Source of the DNA: Conoideocrella luteorostrata
Lineage: Eukaryota > Ascomycota > Sordariomycetes > Hypocreales > Clavicipitaceae
Direction of reading: 5' to 3'
Assembly (NCBI GenBank): GCA_032433595.1
Contig: JASWJB010000473.1
Span: 1-25,155, forward strand
Length of the DNA: 25,155 bases
The translations under genes were made by a program, and so were the position numbers. Shown here in pieces: positions 1 to 12,472 of the stretch. Within the stretch, counting starts at the first letter, position 1. Every line of letters starts with the position of its first letter. Under the pieces are notes generated by a model that was not told where the DNA came from, made no database searches, and worked only from the letters and a program-made list of their open reading frames with translations.

Positions 1-175
1 TTACATTTGTAATTTTTGTAATGTAATGTAATTTTTGTAATGTAATATGTAATGTAATGTAATTACAAAACTCTATATGTAATTATTGTAATTTGTAATG
101 TAATTTGTAATGTAATGTAATAATTACATTACATTACAAATACTACATTTGTAATTGTAATGTAATGCAATGCTC
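1..175. repeat. TGTAA/TTACA low-complexity tract with palindrome
   Basis: This stretch is built almost only from irregular repeats of TGTAA/TAATG and their complement TTACA. At 103-141 the two orientations meet in a near-perfect palindrome with 19-bp arms around one central base (122). No coding sense is visible. It abuts reverse-transcriptase-like sequence beginning near 262, so it interrupts or borders the first Gypsy copy. It may be a satellite-like expansion in an AT-rich isochore or the edge of a contig; the sequence does not say which. Confidence 0.8.
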
Positions 176-261
176 TGGCTACACATAGATAGAAAAATGT
201 TATATTTAAATAACCTAGCGCTAATCGCTTACCTAGCATTTATTATATAGAAAGGCAAAGG

Positions 262-3200
262 CAACTTAATAAAAGAAAGAGTTATTATTAACATAAAACC
301 TATAAATAGCCTAATAGTACTTAATATTTACCCTTTACTAAACTAATCTAACATTATAGGAAACACTTATGGCAAAAAGTACTATTCTATGTTTAATAAA
401 TCCAGTTTCTTCTATTAGCTACCTGTTTTCTAAGCACACTAGAATAAAATAGTTGTAATATTAGAAAGAGGCCTTAAAGTATTAAATATAGCCCTTATGG
501 GGTTTAAGAACGCACTAGCCTATGCCTAACAATACATAGACTAGCTATTTAGAGACTATAAGGACTTTATATATATTTATATTAATAATATAATTATCTT
601 TTCTAATAGTCTAAAGGATTATCTTAAGTATCTTATAGTAGTTCTCTGTATTATTAAAGAAAATAAACTAATAATTAGAGCTAAAAAGTTATTTATTAGT
701 TATTTTGCTATTTAACTATTAGGTTTTATTGTAAATAGTAAAGGAATTATTAATACACTAGACTAAATTAAGGCTTTTAGTAAAATAAAATTCCTAAATA
801 ACTTATTATTACTTAAAACCTTTATTAAAATAGCTAGATTCCTACGGAAAGGAATCCCTTAGTTTAATCTATAAATTTAACCTCTTTAAGAGCAAAAAAC
901 ATAGCTCTTATAGTAAGCTTAAAAAAAAAAAAGCACTCTTATAGGACTCTCTAAACCTATAAGAAAGCAAAAAACATAATAAATAACGTTTACGCTTAAT
1001 AAGAAGGAGATTTAGGCCTTCTAAGAGATAAAAATGTTACTTAGTAAAAAACTTATCTTATACTACTATAATCTAGAAAGACTACTTTTCCTTAAAATTA
1101 ACGCTTATAAAGAAGGGTTTAGCCTATATATATTCTAATTACATAAGGAATAGAATAAAACTAGTATACTAGGAAAAGACATTAAACCTAAGAAATTAAA
1201 GCTAATCTTATTCCTTTTAAGGTTAACCTTAGCTATTAAAGAATAGTATAGATCCACGGAAGCAGAGGTAGCTATAATAGCATAGGGTATTAGAAAACTT
1301 AAAAAAATAGTCTAATTAAACCAGCTAACTATTAATATTATCACAGATTACTTACTAGCTAAAGGTATTATTAAATATACCTCTCTAAACACTATAGACC
1401 TTAATAAAGCTAACCTTAAACTTACTAAAGTCTCTAACTACCTGTCTTAATTTAACCTTAAGATCTTCTATATCCCAGGAACGCTTAACGTAATACCTAA
1501 CGCATTATTATAACTCCCTATTAATCTTAGCTATAAACAAGTCGCGAAAGAAAATCAAAGCTAACCTTAAACTCACTAAAGTCTCTAACTACCTGTCTTA
1601 ATTTAACCTTAAGATCTTCTATATCCCAGGAACGCTTAACGTAATACCTAACGCATTATTATAACTCCTTATTAATCTTAGCTATAAACAAGTCGCGAAA
1701 GAAAATCAATTTAATAAGCTTAACGCAAGCGTATATTTTTCTAATAAAATAGCGAGCGCGGCAGTAATTAATAAGGGATTTAAAGCAGGGATTATTAAAG
1801 GCTATAAATATAATGCTAAACTTAGCTAAATTATAGCTATAATTAAAGCATTCTAGGAAAAATAATACACACAAGGAAATACAAAAAAACTAAAAATACT
1901 ATTACATAGATAGGATCTACGCAAGGATAGCCTACTTTATTATATCGCGATTAATAAAATATATAAATTATATATCCTAAGCTTAATAGTTAAAACTATC
2001 TTAAAGGTAGTCTATAATAACTAATATTACTTTAGAATTGCCTATATAGCAATAGAACTATAATTAGTTAGTATTCCATAAATAAGTAGTTAAATTTAGG
2101 AATTCGTGGCCTATTATATAGTGTGCAAAGAAAATGCAATTAATAGGCAGAAGCCGCTAGGGGAACTCCAATTTATACAGGTAAATCCTACTCTATTCCA
2201 CATAGTATTACTTAACTTTATCACGGATTTGCCTAAGATTAAGGCTAAAGGCATAATATAGGTAATGCTAAGATACTTAGCCCTTAACACACTATGCCCT
2301 ATAAATTATATATTCTTAAAACACATAATACTTCTAGTAAGCCATACAATATATCCAGCGGAATTATAGGTAGCCTTACTGCTTAAAGGGTTATACTTAT
2401 CTAACTAGGGCATACCACAATAAATTATTAGTGATAGGGATCTAAAGTTTATATTTAATATTTAGAAAGCTATATTTAATTAGCTTAATATTAGATTCCT
2501 TATAGCTATAGCTTACTATCTATAAATAAATAGTCTTATAGAATAAAAGAATTAAATAGTTAAGGTAGTAATCTAATTCTACACTATAACTAACCTAGAT
2601 ATAACGTAGGATAAGATACTTCTAGCACTTTAGCATTATCTTAATAATACTAGGGCTATAGGTATTAGAATAGCCCTAAATAAGTTATTATATAGGTTTA
2701 GACTATTAAGTGTTATAGATTTAATCTCTCTAGAGACTATATCTAGTATTAAATTAAGCGTAACTAATATTGCTATATTTCGCAAAATATTCTAGTATAA
2801 AGCGTAGCTTATAATCACTATAGCTATAGCTTTTGCTAAAATATAGTATAATAATAAGCATAAACCTATTAATATTAACGCAGGAGATATAGTGTATTTA
2901 TAACTACATAAAGGATACTACTTACCTAATAAACCTAAGAAAAAGTAGTTACCTAGCAAAGCTAGACCCTATAAAGTGCTTAAAAAAATTAACCCTTTAG
3001 TATATAAACTTAACTTTCCTAGTGAATTAAGAGTATATCCTATAGTATTAGCTATATATCTCTAGAAACCTGCCTAAGGACTAAATCCCTTTGTAAGATT
3101 AACACCTCCGCTGCTACTTATTGCCCTTAAAGGAGAGGAAACTATAGATTACTAGGAAATTAAATATATTATAACTTACTAAATTAAGCGCGGATAAAGC

Positions 3201-3335
3201 AAAAATAAGCCTTAAGTTAAGTTTCTAGTTAAATAGAAAGGATTTACCGCTAAAGATAACTAATAAATTACTAAATCTAACCTACACAAGAATACTAAAG
3301 AAATAGTTAATAAGTATTAAGACTAACACTTAATT
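262..3335 (+). pseudogene. Gypsy pol pseudogene, copy 1 (RT, RNase H, integrase, chromodomain)
   Basis: Reverse transcriptase spans about 262-880. The MGFKNA block before the active site is at 497-514, and the catalytic Y-I-D-D reads Y-I-N-N at 578-589 because both Asp codons are mutated. RNase H follows at about 1070-1550 (INAYKEGF region near 1098). The integrase core shows ITDLP near 2215 and ISDRD near 2428. A chromodomain-like end lies at about 3198-3325, with the core VKFLVK, then a stop in place of Trp, then KGF. Numerous in-frame stops and lost catalytic residues make it non-functional. Internal duplication at 1406-1707 adds a frameshift. The family assignment rests on domain order and motifs seen here. 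Confidence 0.85.
1406..1707 (+). repeat. 151-bp tandem duplication inside copy 1 pol
   Basis: Two adjacent units of 151 bp (1406-1556 and 1557-1707) are nearly identical, with only a few transitions between them. They cover the end of RNase H and the spacer before integrase. Copy 2 has a single unit at the matching place (about 7076-7225), so the duplication belongs to copy 1 only. As 151 is not a multiple of three, it would have shifted the pol frame even without the stop codons. Confidence 0.9.
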
Positions 3336-3429
3336 AATTAGGATAAAAACTATTAAAAGCAAGCAACTAAATGCTAGGATTAATAATATAAGTGCCTAAG
3401 GTTATTTAAGTTATAGTGTATATATTCAC

Positions 3430-6280
3430 CGCCTATAGCTAAGGGCTTACTTTATATTCTTACTTTTTAACCACTTTAAACCCTTACTTTATAACCTTGT
3501 TAAGCAACGCTTATAATAGCTTCGCCGCTATAATTAGCCTCTTATTGCTAATATAAGTAATTCCTTATTAGGATTACATTATTACAGCGATATATAGGCT
3601 TTTCCTTATACCTTGCATTAATTATTAGCTAGTTTATATTAAAGTTTGTTATTAAAATCCTTACTCTTAATCTAATAATAAGCGTAGCTATAGAGGATTT
3701 AATTACTAATAATCCAATTATAGATAATCTACTTCTAGCGCTATATAATACAGAAGCTCTCCTTAAAAACCTAAACCTAGTAGCTTTAAGAACTAATAAT
3801 AATACCTACGCAAAGAAAATAGCTAATCTTAAGAAGGACTTAGTAAATATAGCTAATATTAAGAAGAACTTAGTAAATAAGGCTACTCCTAAGGAGGAAT
3901 TAGTTAACTAAGACACTCTAAAGAAGGAATTAACTACCTAAAACAATTCTGCCTCCTTTAAAAAGGGATTTAAGGCTATTAACGCTAAAACTATTAAGGC
4001 TAGAAAAGGAAAACAGGCTACTCCTATCTAAATCCCTAATAAATCTAATAAAGAAGAATCTAATAAAGAAGAGGATAATATTAATAATAATAAAAGCACT
4101 AATAAAACAGAATATAAGACCTACTATAACTCTTCTAGCAATAAAGCTAAGCCTAAGGGAGTTACCCTTTCCCATGCTACTATAAAATTTAGTAAATTAG
4201 CTACCTAACCTAGGAATAATTATAATACTACAGGGACAAAGGGTGGTCTAAGTCACTAGGAATACACTAAATATATCTATAATCTCCTGTAATAGCTCCC
4301 TATTAATCCTAATAAAAAACTTTTAGAGTTTACTAATATAGTAGGAAAAATAAATAAATAGTGTAAGATATACTCTACACTTATACGCTAGAATTTGTTA
4401 CTTATAGGGTATTATTAGATAAGTTAAAGGAAAGCATTATCCTAGAAGACCCTTTATATCCGCTTTAGTATATAACTATACTTATTATTATATATGAACA
4501 TAAGCTATTATAAAAGATAAATAAGGACTATGTAATATAGGACAAAAACGCTAAGAAAAAGGCTAAAGCTAATAGTTAAAAACATAAGCTAATCCGCTTG
4601 CTTACTTTATCTAAGATAAGCGTGACTTAATAGGCTAAAAACAAAACTAAAAATGCTGTAATTACGTTCACTAAAGGTAGTTACCTTAAAAACTAAACAA
4701 GGGTTATTTATATAACTTCCCTAGTGGCTTTGCTATTATAAGAGAAGGTTTTAGTATCCTGTTTCTTATAACTATATAGCGCGCTTAATAGAACTATAGG
4801 TAGTTACCTTTCTGCTATTAAATAGGCTAATTTATAGTAAATTATAACTATTCTCACTAAAGGAATAACTAAAACTAATAACACTATAGTATATAAGCAT
4901 AGTAAAGCCCTTAGGATATTAAGAAAAGAGGTTAATTACCTTATAGAAAAGCTTAGAAATATTACTATTTACGTTAATACCTATATAGGTTTTAAACTAT
5001 TTAACGCTTATAAGGATAACATTTAGTTTTACCTTTAAAAATTAGTAAGTAAGACTAATAAACTAATAGTAGCATAAGAAAAGCTAGAACTAGCTATAGA
5101 GAAGATAAAATTAAATAAAATACGCGTGATATTTAAAGAAATAACTAAAGATACACACTAGCTTACAGAAATAGTAAAAGAGAACATAGAAATAGTATAT
5201 ATAGAGCTATAAGAATTAAAACAAGAGGTTACCTTACTAAAAGATAGCTAAAAGAACTACGCTCTTGCTCTTAAGAATATATAAGCAATAAAATAGTAAT
5301 AAATACTACCTCCCTTAGCGCTAACCCTAGTATTCTTAGCTTAGTTTCTAGCGTTTATAGCTTAAGCCCTAGCGCTCTTAAACTAATATCTAACTCTCTT
5401 AGGCTAAAGGTTACTATTTTTAACTATTACACTATAGTTTCCTGCTAGGCTATTTATAACACTACCTCCTGCGCTTTTGCTAAGCCCTTTAAGAATAACT
5501 CTAGTATAAATAATACTAGCTCCAACGCCACTAGTATTAATATCCCTAGGGGTAATTTTAGGGCTAGCTAGGCTAAGCATAGCCCCTCCTGCTCTTGCTA
5601 ATAAGCTTAATAATATAATAGAGGAATTTAATAATAATAAGTCTAAGCCTCTTAAATAATATAGCTAGAAGGGAAAATAAATAAGGTTACCTACTGCTTA
5701 ATCTTTATTAATTACTAGAAAAACGCTATCCCTAGCTTAAAAATAGTTAAAAATAGGGAGAAAATTAGTAACACTAGCGCTATAGACTAAGGCACTAGCA
5801 AAGTAACTAAAGTTTAGCAACATAGTTAAGGAAAGGGTAAAGAAAATAGCAAAAAAGAAAGATATAGTAGGAAAGAAGAATAGCTTAAAAAGAGGGCAAA
5901 AGTAATTAATAAGAGTATAAGACTTAATTAATTAGTAAGGATTTTAAACTACTTAAGATTATTTACGCTATAATACTATTAAGGCCTTATTTACGCTTAG
6001 AATTTTGTTTTATAATTAGAATTTTATTTAATTAAGAATAAACTTACTAGGATAATAAATAAAATTTATTAAGGCTATGCTAAATTTAGTTAAGAGAAAC
6101 TTTTGCTTTATTACTTTTATTTTTTGTAGTAGTAATAACACTATATTATCCCTGCTAAGATTAATAAATAAGTAAATAGATTTAATACTATACTTATAAT
6201 AAGGGGCATAGGGTTATTTTAATATTTTTAATTAATAAAGTTAATATAAAAGGGGTAGGGTTTAGTGTTCACGTGACTAA
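3430..6280 (+). pseudogene. Degenerate reading frame(s) downstream of the chromodomain, copy 1
   Basis: Between the end of pol and the 3' LTR lie about 2.8 kb that still show long coding-like stretches on the plus strand. Around 3640-3940 there are Lys/Asn/Leu-rich repeats (KKDLVN, KKNLVN, KEELVN). At about 4850-5300 a heptad-like, Glu/Lys/Leu-rich stretch suggests a coiled coil. RIP stops interrupt all of it. Gypsy elements normally end soon after integrase, so this is either an extra 3' frame, a displaced gag-like frame, or captured sequence. I do not recognise a family. The same segment exists in copy 2 (about 9240-12180), so it belonged to the element before the two copies diverged. Confidence 0.55.
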
Positions 6281-6299
6281 GATAGTTGTTTTTTTTTTG

Positions 6300-6570
6300 T
6301 GTTACGTAGCACTTATTGCGTAGAATAGATAACTAGACCTAACATAGGCTATACTAGTCACTCACGTGACGGATTCGACTTATAAAAGATTGAATCTTGC
6401 CCGTTAGTAAATAGAATTAACAACTACCTTATAACTATCTAAGATCTGACTTATTATTGCTTTGTTTTTGCTTTCCTTTACCTGAATACTAATAATACTA
6501 ATACTATAGCTAATATAGATAACCGACGTGTTACGTCCAGCATCCCACTGGCCGTATCCAGCACGTAACA
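6300..6570 (+). repeat. 3' LTR of Gypsy copy 1
   Basis: This 271-bp sequence begins TGTTACG and ends CGTAACA, a perfect terminal inverted heptamer with the TG...CA ends of LTRs. A TATA-like TATAAAAG lies near 6381. It is much less mutated than the flanking sequence and still holds CACGTGACGG. Related copies occur at 7514-7791 (inverted), 12182-12472 (direct, heavily mutated) and 13361-13637 (inverted, heavily mutated). Directly after it, at 6571, sequence matching the interior of copy 1 near 900 begins, consistent with copy 1 having inserted into copy 2. Confidence 0.88.
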
Positions 6571-9135
6571 TATAGCTTTTATAATAAGCTTAAAAAAAAA
6601 GTATTTTTATAAGACTTTTTAAACCTATAAAAAAGTAAAAAATATAATAAATAATATTTATATTTAATAAAAAGAAAATTTAAGCTTTTTATAAAATAAA
6701 AATATTACTTAGTAAAAAACTTATTTTATATTATTATAATTTAAAAAAATTACTTTTCCTTAAAATTAATATATATAAAAAAGAATTTAGCTTATATATA
6801 TTTTAATTATAAAAGAAATAAAATAAAACTAATATATTAAAAAAAGATATTAAACCTAAGAAATTAAAGCTAATTTTATTTCTTTTAAGGTTAACCTTAG
6901 TTATTAAGAAGTAATATAAATTTATAAAGGTAAAGGTAATTATAATAATATAAAGAGTTAAAAAACTTAGAAAAATAGTTTAATTAAACTAATTAATTAT
7001 TAATATTATTATAAATTACTTATTAGCTAAAGGTATTATTAAATATACCTTTTTAAACACTATAAACCTTAATAAAGCTAACCTTAAACTTACTAAAGTC
7101 TTTAATTACTTATTTTAATTTAACCTTAAAATTTTTTATATTTTAAGAATACTTAATATAATACTTAATATATTATTATAACTTCTTATTAATCTTAGCT
7201 ATAAATAAGCTATAAAAGAAAGTTAATTTAATAAGCTTAATATAAGTATATACTTTTTTAATAAAATAATAAGTATAATAATAATTAATAAGGGATTTAA
7301 AGTAGGAATTATTAAAGGCTATAAATATAATACTAAACTTAGCTAAATTATAGCTATAATTAAGGCATTTTAGGAAAAATAATATATATAAGGAAATATA
7401 AAAAGACTAAAAATACTATTATATAAATAGAATTTATATAAAAATAGCTTACTTTATTATATTATAATTAATAAAATATATAAATTATATATTTTAAGTT
7501 TAATAATTAAAACTGTTACGTGCTGGATCTGGCACGTTACGTGCTGGATACGGCTAGTGGGTTGCTGGACGTAACACGTTAGTTGTCTGTATTAGCTATA
7601 GTGTTAGTATTATTAGTATTTAGGTAAAGAGAAGCGAAACAAAGCAATAACAAGTCAGATCTCAGATGGGTGTAAGGTTGTTGTCTCCTTCTATCTACTG
7701 ACGGGCTGGATCCGACTTCTTATACGTCAAATCCGTCACGTGAGTAACCATCGTAGCCCACGTTAGATCTAGCTATCTATTTTATGCAACAAAAACTATC
7801 TTAAAGGTAGTTTATAATAACTAATATTACTTTAGAATTACCTAAATAGTAATAAAATTATAATTTATTAGTATTTTATAAATAAGTAATTAAATTTAAG
7901 AATTTATAGCTTATTATATAATATATAAGGAAAATATAATTAATAAGCAAAAGCTACTAAAAGAACTTTAATTAATATAAGTAAATCTTACTTTATTTTA
8001 TATAATATTATTTAACTTTATTATAAATTTACTTAAGATTAAGGCTAAAGGTATAATATAAGCTATACTAAAATATATAACTCTTAATATATTATACCTT
8101 ATAAACTATATATTTTTAAAGTATATAATACTTTTAGTAAGCTATATAATATATTTAATAAAACTATAAGTAGCTTTACTACTTAAAGAGTTATACTTAT
8201 TTAATTAAGGTATACTATAGTAAATTATTAATAATAAAGATTTAAAGTTTATATTTAATATTTAAAAAGCTATATTTAATTAACTTAATATTAAATTTCT
8301 TATAGCTATAGTATATTATTTATAAATAAATAGCTTTATAAAATAAAAAAACTAAATAATTAAAGTTATAATTTAATTTTATATTATAACTAACTTAAAT
8401 ATAACTTAAAATAAAATACTTTTAGTACTTTAATATTATTTTAATAATACTAAGGCTATAAGTATTAAAATAGCTTTAAATAAGCTATTATATAAGTTTA
8501 AATTATTAAGTATTATAAATTTAATTTTTTTAAAAATTATATTTAATATTAAATTAAATATAATTAATATTATTATATTTTATAAAATATTTTACTATAA
8601 AGTATAGCTTATTATTATAATAACTATAGCTTTTACTAAAATATAATATAGTAATAAGTATAAACTTATTAATATTAATATAAAAAATATAATATATTTA
8701 TAACTATATAAAGAATACTATTTACTTAATAAACCTAAGAAAAAGTAATTACTTAGTAAAGTTAAACCTTATAAAATACTTAAAAAAATTAACTTTTTAG
8801 TATATAAACTTAACTTTTTTAGTAAATTAAGAGTATATTTAGTAATCTTAGCTATATATTTCTAGAAACTTATTTAAAAACTAAACCCCTTTATAAAATT
8901 AATACTTTTATTATTACTTATTACTTTTAAAAAAAAGGAAACCATAAATTATTAAAAACTTAAATATATTATAACTTATTAAATTAAGTATAAATAAAGC
9001 AAAAATAAGTCTTAAGTTAAGTTTTTAGTTAAATAAAAAGAATTTATTACTAAAGATAATTAATAAATTACCAAATTTAATTTATATAAAAATACTAAAG
9101 AAATAGTTAATAAATATTAAAACTAATTTTTAATT
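6571..9135 (+). pseudogene. Gypsy pol pseudogene, copy 2 (RNase H to chromodomain)
   Basis: RNase H-related sequence (about 6720-7210), integrase-related sequence (about 7800-8880) and the chromodomain relic (about 9010-9130) are identified by alignment to copy 1 rather than by intact motifs. Stops occur every few codons. The interruption by the solo LTR at 7514-7791 falls just before the integrase core. There is no coding potential left. Confidence 0.75.
7514..7791 (-). repeat. Young solo LTR in inverted orientation with 5-bp target duplication
   Basis: The 278-bp unit starts TGTTACG and ends GCAACA and is the reverse complement of the LTR at 6300-6570. It is flanked by AAAAC at 7509-7513 and AAAAC at 7792-7796. 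Copy 1 has the uninterrupted target at about 1990. Its base composition is normal with many CpG and CpA sites intact, while the DNA on both sides is saturated with transitions. It therefore arrived after the heavy mutation of copy 2 and lost its internal region by LTR-LTR recombination, a known route to solo LTRs. Confidence 0.92.
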
Positions 9136-9239
9136 AATTAAAATAAAAATTATTAAAAGTAAGTAACTAAATACTAAAATTAATAATATAAATACTTAAG
9201 ATTATTTAAGTTATAGTATATATTTATATTACTTATAGC

Positions 9240-12181
9240 TAAAGGCTTACTTTATATTCTTACTTTTTAACTACTTTAAACTCTTACTTTATAACCTTAC
9301 TAAGTAATACTTATAATAGCTTTATTACTATAATTAGCTTTTTATTACTAATATAAGTAATTCCTTATTAAGATTATATTATTATAGTAATATATAGGCT
9401 TTTCCTTATACCTTATATTAATTATTAGTTAGTTTATATTAAAGTTTATTATTAAAATCCTTGCTTTTAATTTAATAATAAGTATAGCTATAAAGAATTT
9501 AATTACTAATAATTTAATTATAAATAATTTAATTTTAGCGCTAAATAATATAAAAGCTTCCCTTAAAAACCTAAACCTAGTAACTTTAAGAACTAATAAT
9601 AATACTTATATAAAAAAAATAGCTAATCTTAAGAAAAACTTAGTAAATATAGCTAATCTTAAGAAAAACTTAGTAAATAAGGCTACTCCTAAGAAGGTAT
9701 TAATTAATTAAGCTACTTTAAAGAAAGAATTAATTATTTAAAATAATTTTACTTTCTTAAAAAAGGGATTTAAGGCTATTAATACTAAAACTATTAATAT
9801 TAAAAAAGGAAAATAAGTTATTTTTATTTAAATTTCTAATAAATTTAATAAAGAAGAATTTAATAAAAAGAAAACTAGCTTTAAGAATAATAAAAGCATT
9901 AATAAAATAAAATATAAAACTTATTATAATTCTTTTAATAATAATATTAATCTTATTAGAGTTACCTCTTTTATATTACTATAAAATTTAGTAAATTAGC
10001 TACTTAACTTAGTAATAATTATAATACTATTAAAATAAAGGGTAGCCTTAGTTACTAGGAATATACTAAATATATTTATAACCTTTTATAATAGCTTTTT
10101 ATTAATCTTAATAAAAAAACCTTTAAAGTTTATTAATATAATAAAAAAATAAATAAATAATATAAAATATACTTTATATTTATACACTAGAATTTATTAC
10201 TTATAAGGTATTACTTAATAAGTTAAAGGAAAGTATTATTCTAGAGAACTCTTTATATTTACTATAGTATATAATTATACTTATTATTATATATAAATAT
10301 AAGTTATTATAAAAAATAAATAAAAAGCATATAATATAAAATAAAAAAACTAAGAAAAAAGCTAAAGCTAATAATAAAAAGTATAAGCTAATTTACTTAC
10401 TTACTTTATTTAAAATAAATATAACTTAATAAGCTAAAAATAAAACTAAGAATACTATAATTATATTTATAAAAAGTAATTACCTTAAAAACTATAAAAG
10501 AGTTATTTATATAATATTTTTAATAGCTTTATTATTATAAAAAAAGGTTTTAGTATTTTATTTCTTATAGCTATATAGTGTATTTAATAAACTATAAGTA
10601 ACTATTTTTTTACTATTAAATAAGCTAATTTATAATTTTTATAACTATTTTTACTAAAGAAATAACTAAAATTAATAATATTATAGTATATAAATATAAT
10701 AAAGCTCTTAGGATATTAAGAAAAAAAGTTAATTACTTTATAAAAAAGCTTAAAAACCTTACTATTTATATTAAAAAATATATAAATATTCTATAGTTTA
10801 ATACCTATAAGAGGGATATTTAATTTTACTTTAAATAATTAATAATAAAAACTAGTAAATTAATAGCATAATAAGAAAAGTTAAAACTAGCTATAAAAAA
10901 ATAAAATTAAATAATATATTTATAAAACTAAATAATATATTTATAAAATATAAATAAGTAACTAATAATATATTTTTATTAATAACTTTAATAAAAAAAA
11001 TATAAAAATATTATATATAAAGCTATAAAAATTAAAGTAAAAGATTACTTTACTAAAAAATACTTAAAAAAACTATACTTTTACTCTTAAGAATATATAA
11101 AAAATAAAAATAAAGTAATAATAAATACTATTTCCTTTAGTATAAGCCTTAGTATTCTTAGCTTAGTTTCTAGTGTTTATAGCTTAGTTCTTAGTAATCT
11201 TAAACTAATATTTAACTTTCTTAAACTAAATATTATTATTTTTAATTATTATATTATAGTTTTTTACTAAACTATTTATAATATTATTCCTAGGTTTTTA
11301 CTAAGCTTTTTAAGAGAAATATTACCTTTTATACCTTTACTTAGCCTTTTAAGAATAACTTTAGTTTAGCTAACTCTAGCTTTAATACTATTAATATTAA
11401 TATCCTTAAAGGTAACTTTAAGGCTAGCTAAACTAAGTATAACCCCTTTTACTTTAGCTAATAAGCTTAATAATATAATAAAAAAATTTAATAATAATAA
11501 GCTTAAGCCTTTTAAATAATATAGCTAAAAAGGAAAATAAAAAAAATTACTTACTATTAAGTTTTTATTAATTACTAAAAATATACTATTTTTAGCTTAA
11601 AAATAATTAAAAATAAGTAAAAAATTAATAATATTAATGCTATAAACTAAGGTATTAGTAAAGTAACTAAAGTTTAATAATACTTTTAAGAAAAAAGTAA
11701 AAAAAGTAATAAAAAAGAAAAATATAATAAGAAAAAAAAATAACTTAAAGAAAAAGTAAATATAATTAATAAAGATATAAAACTTAATTAATTAATAAGG
11801 ATTTTAAATTACTTAAGATTATTTATATTATTATATTATTAAGGCTTTATTTATACTTAAAATTTTATTTTAAGATTAAAATTAAGAGTAAACTTACTAA
11901 AATAATAAATAAATTCTATTAAGGCTATACTAAATTTAATTTAAAGAAACTTTTACTTTATTATTATTATTTTTAAGGCTAAGTTTAGCTTTATTACTTT
12001 TATTTTTTATAATAATAATAATACTATATTATTCTTATTAAAATTAATAAATAAATAAATAGATTTAATACTATACTTATAATAAAAAATATAGAGTTAT
12101 TTTAATATTTTAAATTAATAAAGTTAATATAAAGAGAGTAAGGTTTAGTGTTTATATAACTAAAATAGTTATTTTCTTTTA
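9240..12181 (+). pseudogene. Degenerate downstream frame(s), copy 2
   Basis: This is the counterpart of 3430-6280 in copy 1 and aligns with it throughout, with more transitions. The repeated Lys/Asn-rich block is visible at about 9610-9690. No open frame of useful length remains. It shows that the unusual segment after pol is a stable part of this element family. Confidence 0.6.
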
Positions 12182-12472
12182 TATTATATAGCACTTATTA
12201 TATAAAATAAATAAGTAAATTTAATATAGGCTATATTAGTTACTTATGTAATAAATCTAACTTATAAAAGGATAAATCTTACTTATTAGTAAATAAAGGG
12301 AATAAAAACCTTATAACTATCTAAGATCTAACTTATTATTGCTTTATTTTGCTTCCCTTTACCTAAATACTAATAATACTAATACTATAGCTAATATAGA
12401 TAACTAACGTGTTATAACTAGTAGCCTACTAGCTATATCTAGCATATAACGTGCTAAACCTAGTATATAATA
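12182..12472 (+). repeat. 3' LTR of Gypsy copy 2 (heavily mutated)
   Basis: It is recognised by alignment with 6300-6570 and with the reverse complement of 7514-7791. The shared block CTAATATAGATAAC lies near the 3' end. It keeps the longer 3' end seen in the solo LTR, which copy 1 lacks. The TG and CA ends have mutated to TA and TA. Confidence 0.8.

Larger units (their letters stand above)
180..6570 (+). mobile_element. Ty3/Gypsy LTR retrotransposon, copy 1 (5'-truncated by window, moderately RIP-mutated)
   Basis: The order on the plus strand is reverse transcriptase, RNase H, integrase, chromodomain, a further degenerate frame, then an LTR at 6300-6570. This is the Gypsy order with a C-terminal chromodomain (chromovirus-like). 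Gag and the 5' LTR are not in the window. Every frame is cut by TAA/TAG codons where Gln, Trp or Arg codons are expected, and conserved Asp codons read as Asn, which is the expected result of C-to-T and G-to-A mutation on both strands. From about 900 onward the sequence aligns along its whole length with 6571-12472, where further C-to-T and G-to-A changes are seen. Confidence 0.88.
6571..12472 (+). mobile_element. Ty3/Gypsy LTR retrotransposon, copy 2 (heavily RIP-mutated, interrupted)
   Basis: The sequence aligns collinearly with copy 1 from about 900 to 6570 but has lost most remaining C and G. Sampled stretches differ almost entirely by C-to-T and G-to-A. It lacks the 5' part (RT), apparently because copy 1 sits at that junction. 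It is interrupted at 7514-7791 by an inverted solo LTR. It ends with its own LTR at 12182-12472. No open frame survives. The higher mutation load means it went through RIP more often or for longer than copy 1. Confidence 0.85.

Noticed and set aside
3930..4175. 81-codon minus-strand open frame in the Gypsy element
   Set aside because: It is the antisense of the Lys/Asn-rich plus-strand frame of the element; its Phe/Ile richness follows from the AT-rich complement.
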